Below, piece after piece: positions 25,456 through 35,276 of a stretch of DNA of 64,000 nt (positions are counted from its first letter, which is position 1; the number at the start of each line of letters is the position of its first letter). The DNA comes from Butyrivibrio hungatei DSM 14810 (GTDB taxonomy: Bacteria > Bacillota > Clostridia > Lachnospirales > Lachnospiraceae). The notes under the pieces were generated by a model that was not told where the DNA came from, searched no databases, and worked only from the letters and a program-made list of their open reading frames with translations. Both the position numbers and the translations under genes were made by a program. The DNA is taken from positions 1 through 64,000 of the forward strand of contig NZ_FRDH01000004.1 of the NCBI RefSeq assembly GCF_900143205.1. Direction: 5' to 3'.

Positions 25456-26043
25456 ATGGCTGAGATCAATTTAAAGAAGCTTTCAAGGGCTGAGTTATTG
25501 GAGATGATGATTCAATACTCCGAAGAGGCTGAAGCTGCCAAGGAACACGAAAGGTTATACAAGGAAGAGCTGGAAAAAGAAAAGGCTCAGATGCAACATG
25601 AGATGGCCGAAGAAAGAGCCAGAATGCTGGCAGCCTTTGATGAAGAAAAGGCTCAGATGAGAGCAAAGTTTGCTGAACAGAAGGCTGAACAGAAAGCTAA
25701 GTTTGACAAAGATATCGAAGGACTTAAGGCCAGACTTACAAGAGAAAAAGAAGAAATGAAACAGCAGGTTGACGATGCACTTATGAAGATTGAAAACTCA
25801 CAGTCACTTGCGGAAGCTTCTATAAAACTTGGCGGTATCATGGAATCGGCTCAAAAGGCAGCAGATATCTATATTGAAACAATTAAAAAGAATGCTCAAA
25901 AAGAATATCAGGACTTAATGCAGGAAATTCAAGAAAAAAGGGAAAAGCTTCAGGATGAAGAGGCAATGAAAACCGAAGAGACTGCGGAAGTAAAGCCTAA
26001 GACAACAAGAAAGCATAGGTCCACCAAGAAGGAAACGGATTGA
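25456..26043 (+). CDS. Coiled-coil cytoplasmic protein, first gene of the pilus operon
   Basis: A 195-residue, very charged protein. About 30 N-terminal residues (LKKLSRAELLEMM) precede a long Glu/Lys/Ala/Gln/Met-rich coiled coil (~residues 25-115), a short less polar segment (~115-145) and a basic tail rich in Lys/Thr. It has no signal peptide or membrane helix. Proteins with the 'LSRAELLE(M/L)' start occur in pilus and adhesin loci of Lachnospiraceae, but no function is known. It directly follows the c-di-GMP riboswitch, with RBS AGGTGAGG, and precedes the signal peptidase by 7 bp. Confidence 0.6.
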   Translation: MAEINLKKLSRAELLEMMIQYSEEAEAAKEHERLYKEELEKEKAQMQHEMAEERARMLAAFDEEKAQMRAKFAEQKAEQKAKFDKDIEGLKARLTREKEEMKQQVDDALMKIENSQSLAEASIKLGGIMESAQKAADIYIETIKKNAQKEYQDLMQEIQEKREKLQDEEAMKTEETAEVKPKTTRKHRSTKKETD

Positions 26044-26050
26044 GAAACTG

Positions 26051-26632
26051 ATGGGTGAAAAGGTATATGAAAAGCCAACTCTTGAACAGCTAAGAAAAGA
26101 GCTCAAGAGAGAAAATAACAAAAAAGAATACCGTAGAGTTCTCAGGAACACATTGATAGTAGTGGTTGTTGTGGCAGCCTTTGCAGTTTTAGTTTCCAGC
26201 TTTTTTATCACAGTACTTAAAGTTACCGGAGACAGCATGACTCCAACTCTGGAAACTGGGCAGATTGTAATAGCTCAAAATAGTTCATCATTTGAACCAG
26301 GTGAACTGATAGCTTTCTATTATAATAATAAGGTTTTGGTCAAAAGGGTGCTTGGTTCACCTGGAGACAAGATCAATATCGACAGCGATGGTAATGTGAC
26401 AGTAAATGGAATAGCTCTTGATGAACCTTATGCATCAGAAAAGAGCTTGGAACCTACAGATATTTCATTTCCTTATCAGGTTCCAGAAAACAGGTACTTT
26501 GTTCTTGGGGATCACAGAAGTGCATCGATTGATTCAAGATCAAGCGTTGTAGGCTGCGTAACTAAGGAGCAGTTAATAGGTAAAGTTATTTTTAGAGTGT
26601 TCCCATTTGATTCGTTTGGAACCATTAAGTAA
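26051..26632 (+). CDS. Signal peptidase I, pilus-locus type
   Basis: A 193-residue type I signal peptidase with a cytoplasmic basic N-terminus, one membrane helix (TLIVVVVVAAFAVLVSSFF) and the catalytic Ser62 in GDSMTPTL, Lys98 in LVKRVLGSPGD and the GDHR box. Dedicated signal peptidases occur in Gram-positive pilus islands, where they mature or help assemble pilins. Its place between the coiled-coil protein and the adhesin supports this role. Confidence 0.88.
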   Translation: MGEKVYEKPTLEQLRKELKRENNKKEYRRVLRNTLIVVVVVAAFAVLVSSFFITVLKVTGDSMTPTLETGQIVIAQNSSSFEPGELIAFYYNNKVLVKRVLGSPGDKINIDSDGNVTVNGIALDEPYASEKSLEPTDISFPYQVPENRYFVLGDHRSASIDSRSSVVGCVTKEQLIGKVIFRVFPFDSFGTIK

Positions 26633-26644
26633 TGAGGTAAAAAC

Positions 26645-29600
26645 ATGCGAGGTAATGCAGAGAATCGCGCAGAAAAGTACATAAAGAACCATGAGAACTA
26701 CAAGAAGTGGCTCGCTTTTGCACTGTGTGTTTCCATTCTTACTGGAACTATCACATTATACATTCTCAACAAGCCAGCTACGGCTATGACAGAGGATGGA
26801 GCCAAGCAGGTTGGTCTTGTTCTTGAAACTGCTGACAGTGAATTCGAGCAGGGACTTATTAATGAGATGAACAATAACGAGAACAACGGCGGTGATCAGA
26901 GTGGTGATGTTCAGAACGATGATGATCAGGACGGTGATGACCAGAATGATGATCAGGGTGATCCATCAGATGGCGACGATGATCAGAATGATGATGACGA
27001 TAATGATGATGCTAATGGTGATGACGACGATGCAGCAGATGAGGCTACTTCAGAAGATTCAGAAGAAGCTGAAGAAGGTGCAAGCGATGCATCATCAAGC
27101 AAGAGCAGTGATGCGGCAGATGAAGCTTCAACAGCTAAGTCACCTGACGAGGTAAAAGATGTTACTATTACAGTTCTTTACCTCAATGCTGAAGGCGAAG
27201 AGTTTGAAGAGTCAAAAGAACTTGCAATAGAAAATGCATTTGTTCTTAAGGATGAAGCAAAGAACTTTGAGGGGTACATTTTCCATAAGGGCGAAATTGA
27301 TGGAAAAGAAGTAACCAAGATTGAAAAAAAGAACGGCGAAGCAAAGGTTAAATCAAAGAAGACCAAAGCTGATGAAGAAGATGATGCCGTAGCTTCGTAT
27401 CTTTATGAAGACAAAGATGAAAATGTAGAGTATTCATATTATGAAGCAACAACAGTTTCCGGTGATGTAATAGAGATCAAGGAAGATACAGATTTAGAGC
27501 TTTATTATAATGAAGTAAATACTCAGGAAGAATTTGAGTATGAAGCTGATGGAATCAAGGTATCAGTTAAGCTTTCTAATCCAGAGGTTCTTCCAGCTGG
27601 TGTAGAGCTTAAGGTAGCTAAACTTGATTCTGAGACAGAAGGTTATAACTACAGCGCATATATCGATGCTCTTAACAAGAATTCAGATACAATTGCAGCA
27701 GCTAATGGTGCAGAAGAAGCTGAAGTATATGATAAGACAAACGTTGTTCTCTTCGATATTGGTTTCTTCTTTGAGGAAAAAGAGTATCAGTTAGCAGATG
27801 GAACAGCAGAAGTTTCTATCACATTCCCTGAAAAGCCAATCTCTGATGGACTTGGTGCAACTGAGGCAGAGGAAGTTACAGTAGTACATCTTCCTGTTAG
27901 TGGGGATGTTCTTGAAAATGTAGATGCTACAAGCGAAGCTACAGATATTACAGCTGATGATATTTCAGTAGAAGTATTGTCTAATAGTAAAGTTACTCTT
28001 GAAGAAGAGGCAGATACAATTTCATTCGCTACAGATTCGTTTTCAATTTATGGTGCTATTACTAAGACTGGTGAGCATACTTGGGAAGGAAGCGAATCAT
28101 ATTCAGCAGCTGAGATTGTAGGTATGTTCGGGGATGCAACTTACTTTGGTGTAGTTGCCAATGACTATGATGGTGGCAACTGCCATAGTGAAGCGAATAT
28201 AGCTGTTGGTACTATCAAGAATATCCAGCAGTACACAATTGGTAATTCAACAGTAGTTTATGAGCATCTTAACAGTTACAACGTAACTGTCAACAAGATG
28301 GTTCAGGGCTCACCAAAGGCAGGAACATTTAACTTTGCTCTTTTCTATGATGTAAATGGAACAGACAAAGTAGAAGGCTCAGATTTCACCATAACAACTG
28401 GTGCTGATGGAGAAGGTTCATACACAGTTGATGTTGCTCAGTATATTAAGGGACATGCCAGCCTTTATGTATATGAGCTTGATGGACCAAATGGTAAGCC
28501 GGTATTAAATGAAGGAACATGCGGTAGCTATACTGTTACATACAAGGGAGATCTTATTGAAGGCGATAGCGATATCGTAAGCTACTTCTCTGATAACTAT
28601 ATTGAGAACCTTAATGGTTACATGATAACTGGTGATGATGGAATCTTACAGAAGGTTGAAGGCGCTACAGTTTATTATAAGACTTCAGATTCTACTTATG
28701 TAGGAGTTCAGTACACTACCAAGAATTCTCAGGGATACAACGTTAAGACTTATGATGGTCAGTTCCCTGTAAGTGTCAGCAATATGCGTTCACAGGCTGA
28801 GACAGCTTCAAGCAGACTTGCTTATGCAAAGGATTCTAATAATGTAAAGGTTATCAATATTATTGGTACAACAGAAAATGGTTACTTACAGACAGATCTT
28901 ACAAAGTATTACTTTACAGGTCAGCAGGACAATTACGCTGTAAATAAAGGATTATATTTAGATAAGGATACTCTTCTTGTAATAAACGTTGATCTTACAG
29001 GTGCCGAGTCTTATACCTATGATAAGTTCCTTCTTAATAATGAAGGTACTGGAGATTGGCATGACATTGCCAACCAGATAGTTGTTAACTTTGTTCAGAA
29101 GGATGCCAATGGCGACTTTGTTCCTTATACTGGAAAGATTAACTGTAACATTGCATCAGGACTTTTAGTTGCTCCAGATGCAGAGGTAAGTCTTGCTGGA
29201 TCATATGCAGGAACGATCATTGCTGATTCTGTATATAAGGGATGTGAAATCCATAAGATAACAGTTAGACGTTTCCTTAATGAAAATGCACAGGCTACAG
29301 TTACTAATACTGTAGAGGGAACAGTGGCTAACTTCCATCTTTATAAGTACCTCAATAATGAAGACCCTGGTGACTTGCAGTTTTCATTTACTGTAAGAGT
29401 TCTGAAAAAAGATGGAACATTAGAGACACTTACCAAAGAACTAACAAATGTAGGTAAGGATATCAGCTATACATTTGATGTTTATCCTGATTATTTCGTT
29501 GATAAAAAGATATATCTGATCATTAACGAAAATGATATCAAAGATGACCAGTGTATACAAAAAGATACGGATTATATCTTTGTCAGAATAGATGACCTTG

Positions 29601-31534
29601 GTACTGAAAAAGAAAACACATTATATTTCAAGGCTCCATATGAAAATGTAAACATAAAAGACAGATTAGAAAATAGTTCTTATGCTAATAAGTTTACATA
29701 TGTAACGGCTATTGCCAAGGGATTTGATTACCGTATTTCTACTGATAAGGGAGAAGAACCAGCTTTTTATAACGAAGGAAATGGATACCTTAGAATCCAT
29801 AAGATGGTCATAAATGCTTTCGGTTCTGCATTTGTAAGAGATGGTCTGGATAAAGATGATTCTCTTTTGCAACAGGTTAAATTCCGAATTACAAATAAAT
29901 CTAATGGAAACTATATTGTATTTCAGGGATTTGTTGGTAATGCAGGAACCGAAGGAGTGGCTACAGAATATCCAACAGGAAAGACCTACAAGGTTGTATA
30001 TAACCAAAGTGCTCAGTGGACAGTTGTTGGCCTTCCAGCAGGAACCTATACTGTAGACGAGGTTGCCGACGGATTTACATTTGAATATGATGAGAAATCT
30101 AACACAAGCAGACCAATATACGATTCACCATATTCTCGTGTTACAAAGTACGACCTTACAGTAGACGCCGAAGATCCAAATGAAAAAGGTTTTGGAATAG
30201 GTGGAGGAAATTATAGACAGGTTTACTCATGTGATATGAGTAATCTTAGTGACAAGGGACCAAGCAATGTTAAGGTTGGAAGTCCTGATGTAAATAATAA
30301 TTCACATACTCAGACAGTTCAGGTATGTAACTACTATAGTAATCCAATTGGACCAATCCAGGTTACAAAGAACTTTGCTGGAGCAGAGTGGACTCAGGAT
30401 ATGCAGTTTGAGTTTGTGCTTGAACCATTGGGGTACACGATTAAGACGTCAGAAGGTGAAATCCTTTCAACAGATGGAATGGCTCAGCCAATGCCTTTAG
30501 GTTCACAAGATAATAAAGCAAAAGTGATACTTTCTGGTGCTGATGCTACTTTGAATGAGAATGGAACTTACTCAGCAGTTGCTAAGTTTGAGCCAATACC
30601 ATTTAGATTTGAAGGAACATATTACTATAAGATTACAGAGACTAATACAAGACTTGCAGGGGTAAAGTATGACTCTACTACATATTATGTAGAGATGGTT
30701 GTTGAAAAGGATTATACAACATTCTCTAAGAGCTATACCTCCAAGAAAATGACACATCCTGACTATAATAAATACCCTAAGAAAGATGGGGTTTACACTC
30801 AGGATGAGGAAGATTTTTATTATCTTGGTGCTACTGTAAGATACTGTGCTGATCCTGAATACAAGACAACTCTTGCTAGATGTAAGTTGTATCTTGGAAT
30901 CAATCCAAATACTAAAAAGCCAGAGGATAACACATATCTTGTACAGTATGATGAAGGCCAGTCAGTTGCTGATGTAGCTTTCAACAATGCTAAGACAGGA
31001 TATCTTGAGATCACTAAGAAGTGGATTGCTTCTGACGGAAGTGATGATGCTAAGAATCACACCACACTTAATGTAGATATCTGGCAGAGACCAGTTGGAA
31101 CATCAGATTGGACACTTTACAGGTCAGAAGTTCTTTCAAGTACTAATGGATGGAGAGTAGAGATCTACGATCTTCCAATAGTCGATGTGAACGGTAACAA
31201 GGTTGAATATACTGTAAAAGAAGCTGAGGAATATCTTGCAACTTATACAGTAACTTATAAATACTCAGGTCTTTCTGAGGCAGTGACCGGAAATGGTCAG
31301 AGTAAGACTAAGGTTGATGGCAAAGATGTATATGATACAGGTTATGTAATCACTCTTGGAAGTGATGGCAGAAACTTCGGATCAGTAGAAATCACCAACA
31401 AGACAGTATATTCAAACAAGCTTCCACGTACTGGTGGAAATGGAACAGCTCCATTTGCTGTAGCTGGAATCGCATTTATGCTTATCGCTTTTGCTGGAAT
31501 GTATATTTCACGCAAGAAAAACGTAAACATGTAA
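26645..31534 (+). CDS. Giant LPXTG surface adhesin / pilus tip protein (1629 aa)
   Basis: A secreted, wall-anchored protein. The N-terminus has a long basic n-region and a hydrophobic segment ending near NKPATAM (signal peptide). Residues ~75-170 are an Asp/Asn/Gly/Gln then Glu/Ala/Ser low-complexity stretch, probably a flexible acidic stalk. The middle contains surface domains. From about residue 1030 several Cna-B/SpaA-type domains occur, with E-box-like segments such as YYKITET and YTVKEAEEY. The C-terminus is a sorting signal, LPRTGG, then a membrane helix and KK tail. It is the likely tip adhesin polymerised or anchored by the sortases downstream. RBS GAGGTAAAAAC is modest. Confidence 0.88.
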   Translation: MRGNAENRAEKYIKNHENYKKWLAFALCVSILTGTITLYILNKPATAMTEDGAKQVGLVLETADSEFEQGLINEMNNNENNGGDQSGDVQNDDDQDGDDQNDDQGDPSDGDDDQNDDDDNDDANGDDDDAADEATSEDSEEAEEGASDASSSKSSDAADEASTAKSPDEVKDVTITVLYLNAEGEEFEESKELAIENAFVLKDEAKNFEGYIFHKGEIDGKEVTKIEKKNGEAKVKSKKTKADEEDDAVASYLYEDKDENVEYSYYEATTVSGDVIEIKEDTDLELYYNEVNTQEEFEYEADGIKVSVKLSNPEVLPAGVELKVAKLDSETEGYNYSAYIDALNKNSDTIAAANGAEEAEVYDKTNVVLFDIGFFFEEKEYQLADGTAEVSITFPEKPISDGLGATEAEEVTVVHLPVSGDVLENVDATSEATDITADDISVEVLSNSKVTLEEEADTISFATDSFSIYGAITKTGEHTWEGSESYSAAEIVGMFGDATYFGVVANDYDGGNCHSEANIAVGTIKNIQQYTIGNSTVVYEHLNSYNVTVNKMVQGSPKAGTFNFALFYDVNGTDKVEGSDFTITTGADGEGSYTVDVAQYIKGHASLYVYELDGPNGKPVLNEGTCGSYTVTYKGDLIEGDSDIVSYFSDNYIENLNGYMITGDDGILQKVEGATVYYKTSDSTYVGVQYTTKNSQGYNVKTYDGQFPVSVSNMRSQAETASSRLAYAKDSNNVKVINIIGTTENGYLQTDLTKYYFTGQQDNYAVNKGLYLDKDTLLVINVDLTGAESYTYDKFLLNNEGTGDWHDIANQIVVNFVQKDANGDFVPYTGKINCNIASGLLVAPDAEVSLAGSYAGTIIADSVYKGCEIHKITVRRFLNENAQATVTNTVEGTVANFHLYKYLNNEDPGDLQFSFTVRVLKKDGTLETLTKELTNVGKDISYTFDVYPDYFVDKKIYLIINENDIKDDQCIQKDTDYIFVRIDDLGTEKENTLYFKAPYENVNIKDRLENSSYANKFTYVTAIAKGFDYRISTDKGEEPAFYNEGNGYLRIHKMVINAFGSAFVRDGLDKDDSLLQQVKFRITNKSNGNYIVFQGFVGNAGTEGVATEYPTGKTYKVVYNQSAQWTVVGLPAGTYTVDEVADGFTFEYDEKSNTSRPIYDSPYSRVTKYDLTVDAEDPNEKGFGIGGGNYRQVYSCDMSNLSDKGPSNVKVGSPDVNNNSHTQTVQVCNYYSNPIGPIQVTKNFAGAEWTQDMQFEFVLEPLGYTIKTSEGEILSTDGMAQPMPLGSQDNKAKVILSGADATLNENGTYSAVAKFEPIPFRFEGTYYYKITETNTRLAGVKYDSTTYYVEMVVEKDYTTFSKSYTSKKMTHPDYNKYPKKDGVYTQDEEDFYYLGATVRYCADPEYKTTLARCKLYLGINPNTKKPEDNTYLVQYDEGQSVADVAFNNAKTGYLEITKKWIASDGSDDAKNHTTLNVDIWQRPVGTSDWTLYRSEVLSSTNGWRVEIYDLPIVDVNGNKVEYTVKEAEEYLATYTVTYKYSGLSEAVTGNGQSKTKVDGKDVYDTGYVITLGSDGRNFGSVEITNKTVYSNKLPRTGGNGTAPFAVAGIAFMLIAFAGMYISRKKNVNM

Positions 31535-31609
31535 CTATTAACGGTTTTAAAATCTGAAATGATTTTGAACATACACAATCAAAAAACAAGATTCAAAAAG
31601 GAGAAGACA

Positions 31610-33067
31610 ATGAAAGGTATTAAGAAAATCTTAACTGGTATCATTGCCGGTGCTATGGCACTTTCAATGGTATTCTCAGCAGGAAATGCCTTAGACGTTA
31701 AGGCAGCTGGAAGCGGAAGCATCACAGTAAGCAACACAACACAGGGTGAGTCATATGCTCTTTACAAGGTGTTTGATGCAACATACGAGGGAGACAAGGT
31801 AGCATATACATATGATGGATCAAACACTACTTTCCTTGCAGCACTTAAGGATGCATCTAGCCCATTCACAGTAAATGAGTACAATGGTGTATACAGTGTT
31901 GTTAGAAAAGACACAGTCACAGATGACCAGGTTATTATCGATTTCATAAAGAAAAACAACGCTAACTATGGTTCACCTCTTCAGACACTTACAGGTAACG
32001 GAGCAGAGATCAAATTCGAAGGTCTTGGCTATGGTTACTACTACATCACATCAACTCTTGGAACAGCTGTTACAATCGATAGCGCAACTCCAAATGCAAC
32101 TGTAATCGATAAGAACCAGGAGACAACAGTTGATAAGCAGGAATCAGTTGATGAAGTTCACTGGCTCTATGAAGGAATGGGCAAAGTAGAGACCCCAGTT
32201 CCTACACAGATGGTTGGTATGAAGGTCAACTACAAGGTTACAGGTACAGTTACACAGTACATTGGTAAGGACCAGGTTACATTCCTTCTTTTCACTGATA
32301 CATTATCAGAAGGTCTTACAGCTAATGAGGACGTTGAAGTAACAGTTGATGGAACTAAAGTTAATGCTGAAGTTAACTATAACGGACAGACAACAACAAT
32401 CAAGCTTGTAACAGCTGATGCAAACTTAAAGCCACTCTATCCTTCAAATGCTCAGTATGTGATCACATACACAGCTACAGTAAATGAGAAGGCTGTTGAT
32501 AAGGTTCAGAACAACGAAGTAAAGCTTACAGATAACAATGGAAACACAATCGGAACAGATAGAACAGAAGTAGTTAACTACAACATCTTCCTTGTAAAGA
32601 AGGATGCTAAGACTGGAAAAGAGCTTGCAGGTGCAGAGTTCAAGCTCTTCACAACAGAGACAGGTGATGTTGAGATCCCTGTAGTTCTTGTTTCAGGAAC
32701 AGGCGATGCTACATCAACAAAGAACAATGTATATCGCGTAGCTACAGCTGACGAGATCACAAAGGGCGAGACTGTAAAGACTATGGTAACAGGTACAACA
32801 GGTATTATCGAAGTTAAGGGATTTGCTAACGGCACATACTACTTCGAAGAGACAAAGGCTCCAGCAGGTTACAACCGTCTTGAGACTCGTACACCAGCTA
32901 CAGTTAACGGTGAAAACACAGCAGAGATTCCTGTACTTAACAACTCAGGATCACTTCTTCCTTCAACAGGTGGAATTGGTACAACAATCTTCTACATCCT
33001 TGGTGGAATCCTTATTGTAGCAGGTATTGCATACTTCATCGTTCGCAGAAAAGCAGACGCTGAATAA
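31610..33067 (+). CDS. Major pilin backbone, SpaA type, LPSTG anchor
   Basis: A 485-residue pilin. Signal peptide MKGIKKILTGIIAGAMALSMVFSAG; then an N-terminal domain, a middle domain and a C-terminal Cna-B domain with E-box YYFEETKAPAGY, whose Glu normally catalyses an isopeptide bond. The sorting signal is LPSTGG with helix and RRKADAE tail. I see no clear YPK-type pilin motif; a lysine near the DKQ segment after the first domain may serve instead. The ATG at 31610 follows AAAAAGGAGAAG. High expression is suggested by the strong RBS, and a hairpin follows before the sortase gene. Confidence 0.88.
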   Translation: MKGIKKILTGIIAGAMALSMVFSAGNALDVKAAGSGSITVSNTTQGESYALYKVFDATYEGDKVAYTYDGSNTTFLAALKDASSPFTVNEYNGVYSVVRKDTVTDDQVIIDFIKKNNANYGSPLQTLTGNGAEIKFEGLGYGYYYITSTLGTAVTIDSATPNATVIDKNQETTVDKQESVDEVHWLYEGMGKVETPVPTQMVGMKVNYKVTGTVTQYIGKDQVTFLLFTDTLSEGLTANEDVEVTVDGTKVNAEVNYNGQTTTIKLVTADANLKPLYPSNAQYVITYTATVNEKAVDKVQNNEVKLTDNNGNTIGTDRTEVVNYNIFLVKKDAKTGKELAGAEFKLFTTETGDVEIPVVLVSGTGDATSTKNNVYRVATADEITKGETVKTMVTGTTGIIEVKGFANGTYYFEETKAPAGYNRLETRTPATVNGENTAEIPVLNNSGSLLPSTGGIGTTIFYILGGILIVAGIAYFIVRRKADAE

Positions 33068-33136
33068 TTAGTTTGGTATTAAATTTGGGGTATGAAAAAG
33101 TTCATTATATAATTATTTGAATCTTGTAAAAGATAC

Positions 33137-33174
33137 GTATTCTTTGGGGAATCAGGGGATTCCCCAGAGAATAC
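33137..33174 (+). promoter_or_regulatory. 17-bp intercistronic hairpin between pilin and sortase
   Basis: 33137-33153 pairs with 33158-33174 over 17 bp with one T.G pair and an AGGG loop. No T tract follows. It probably stabilises the upstream pilin mRNA 3' end or lowers downstream sortase expression. Confidence 0.75.
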
Positions 33175-33206
33175 TAAAGATTCATCTTGGTTTAGGAAAT
33201 AATTAA

Positions 33207-34061
33207 ATGGCAACTAAAAAAGGCATCAAGAAGCAGTTACCTAATTTCATATTTGCAGCTATATTTATAGCAGGAATATGTATATTTTTATACCCTTCTG
33301 TTAGTAATTACATTAACTCCAAGCATCAGAGCCGTGCGATCTCCAATTACGAAGATGCCATGGCAAATATTTCAGAAGAAGATTATACAAAGTTTTGGGA
33401 AGAGGCTTACGCCTACAATGAAGCTCTTGCAGAAAAGCCTATGAGCTTTGACCTTACAGAAGAAGAGCTTGCAGAATACAACAAAATACTTGATCCAACA
33501 GGAACAGGTATCATCGGTTACATAGAGATAGAGAATATTGGAGTAAATCTTCCAATATATCACGGAACATCAGAATCAGTTTTACAGACAGGAATCGGAC
33601 ACTTAGAAGGAACCTCTTTTCCTACAGGAACAAAGTCAACACATGCGGTTCTTTCCGGACACAGAGGACTTCCATCCTCTAAACTTTTTTCGGATCTTGA
33701 TCAGATGATCGTGGGAGACACATTTCTTTTACACATCATGGATCAGACCTTCGCTTATCAGGTAGATCAGATAAGCATTGTATTGCCAGAAGAAACAACT
33801 GGTCTTTCAATTTTTGATGACGAAGAATATGTCACGCTGGTGACTTGTACACCTTATGGTGTCAATACTCACAGGCTCCTTGTAAGGGCAAAGCGTGTTG
33901 ATTATAATGAAGAAACAAAATTAATCGTGCCTGCGGATGCAACGAGATATGGCACTATGATAATTGCTCCTTTTGTTGGGGCGCCAGTTTTACTTATAGC
34001 ATTTATTGGTTTCCTGTTTAGGACCAGAAAGCCAAAGAAGAAAAATGCTAAAGCTAAATGA
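33207..34061 (+). CDS. Class C (pilus-polymerising) sortase
   Basis: A 284-residue transpeptidase with an N-terminal membrane helix and a second one at the C-terminus, the class C arrangement. The catalytic core is intact: H152 in LSGHRGLPSSKLF, C214 in TLVTCTPYGVNTHRLLVR, and R223. A segment TGIGHLEGTSFPTG is typical of this class. It should link pilin subunits. Its gene lies between the major and basal pilins. The next gene begins 10 bp after its stop. Confidence 0.92.
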   Translation: MATKKGIKKQLPNFIFAAIFIAGICIFLYPSVSNYINSKHQSRAISNYEDAMANISEEDYTKFWEEAYAYNEALAEKPMSFDLTEEELAEYNKILDPTGTGIIGYIEIENIGVNLPIYHGTSESVLQTGIGHLEGTSFPTGTKSTHAVLSGHRGLPSSKLFSDLDQMIVGDTFLLHIMDQTFAYQVDQISIVLPEETTGLSIFDDEEYVTLVTCTPYGVNTHRLLVRAKRVDYNEETKLIVPADATRYGTMIIAPFVGAPVLLIAFIGFLFRTRKPKKKNAKAK

Positions 34062-34071
34062 GGAATCATTC

Positions 34072-35211
34072 ATGAAGAGATTTAGTAAGATTCTAAAAAG
34101 AATAACGATGGCTGCATGCGTTATTTCTCTTATGTTTTCAGGTAAGACAATGACCACGCAGGCCAGAGGCCTTATTGATACTAGCAAAAAAGGCTCACTT
34201 ACCATAGAGTACAAATATGGTGACAGACATTTTGATGGTGTTGAGGTTAATATTTATAAGATCGGAAGTGTAAGCTCAGATGGAAGTTTCTTTGAGCTTG
34301 ATAGTCAGTATAAAGCGATATCACCTGTAACAGACCTTAAGAGTATTACAGATAAGGCAACAGTTGATGAACAGTGGAAGAAGATCTTGGATGCTGTTGA
34401 GCCATATGCAGTAAATACAGTTGGACCTACAACTACTACCACAAGCAATGGCGGATATGCTAAGTTCACAGGTCTTGACCTTGGAATTTACCTTGTTAGA
34501 AGTAGCACAGTAGTTGATGAGTCAGAGGAATGTACATATGTATTTTCATCATTCCTTATCTCAGTTCCACAGCTTGATTCATCAGATAACTGGATCTATG
34601 AAGGCGGCGTTTACTCAGCAAGTGCTACATGTAAATGTGAAAAAGAATCACTTAATGAAGAGTTTGAGTTATTAAAGAGATGGAATGACGCAGGATATGA
34701 GAATCTTCGTCCTTCATCAATCGAAGTAGTTATCAAGAGAGATGGTGAGGAGTATGCTACAGTTACTCTTAATGAAGAGAACAGCTGGCATTATTCTTGG
34801 AGTGATAAATCTGGATATATGTGGACTTTCGAAGAGAGAGTTGGCGGAGATATCAATTATTCAGTATCTCTTTCAGATACCAGATCAAATGCCAACGGTA
34901 AGGTGAAGATCACATATGTACTTACTAATACATACAATCCACCTGATAATCCACCACCACCAGACAATCCGCCACCAGATAACCCACCAGATAACCCACC
35001 TGATAATCCTCCGGACAATCCACCTGAGAATCCTGAGACACCTGGATTCCCAAGTCTTCCAGAAGTACTTGGTGCTATCAGAAATCTTCCAGAGGTACTT
35101 GGTGCCAGAAGACTTCCTCAGACAGGTCTTTTGTGGTGGCCAATTCCTATCCTTGTTATTGTAGGAGTAGTCCTTATAGTAAAGGGAATCAGGAAGAACA
35201 GCAAAGCATAA
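34072..35211 (+). CDS. Basal/ancillary pilin with Pro-rich stalk, LPQTG anchor
   Basis: A 379-residue pilin. Signal peptide around MAACVISLMFSG; an N-terminal pilin domain (TIEYKYGDRHFDGVEVNIYKI onwards); a Cna-B-like domain (LLKRWNDAGYENLRPSSIEV); a Pro/Asp/Asn tail of repeated PPDN units (~residues 290-325) suited to cross the wall; a duplicated LPEVLGA segment; and LPQTG with membrane helix and KNSKA tail. These features fit the wall-anchored base of a pilus. The ATG at 34072 follows AGGAATC; longer in-frame starts overlap the sortase gene and would precede the signal peptide. Confidence 0.85.
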   Translation: MKRFSKILKRITMAACVISLMFSGKTMTTQARGLIDTSKKGSLTIEYKYGDRHFDGVEVNIYKIGSVSSDGSFFELDSQYKAISPVTDLKSITDKATVDEQWKKILDAVEPYAVNTVGPTTTTTSNGGYAKFTGLDLGIYLVRSSTVVDESEECTYVFSSFLISVPQLDSSDNWIYEGGVYSASATCKCEKESLNEEFELLKRWNDAGYENLRPSSIEVVIKRDGEEYATVTLNEENSWHYSWSDKSGYMWTFEERVGGDINYSVSLSDTRSNANGKVKITYVLTNTYNPPDNPPPPDNPPPDNPPDNPPDNPPDNPPENPETPGFPSLPEVLGAIRNLPEVLGARRLPQTGLLWWPIPILVIVGVVLIVKGIRKNSKA

Positions 35212-35226
35212 AATTCTTTTGAAAAA

Positions 35227-35255
35227 ATACCCTGCGAAGCTACTTCGCGGGGTAT
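35227..35255 (+). promoter_or_regulatory. 13-bp intercistronic hairpin before the second sortase
   Basis: 35227-35239 pairs with 35243-35255 across a three-base loop. There is no T run after it. It parallels the hairpin before the first sortase gene. Confidence 0.7.
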
Positions 35256-35276
35256 AATATTACTAGAGGATAATAT

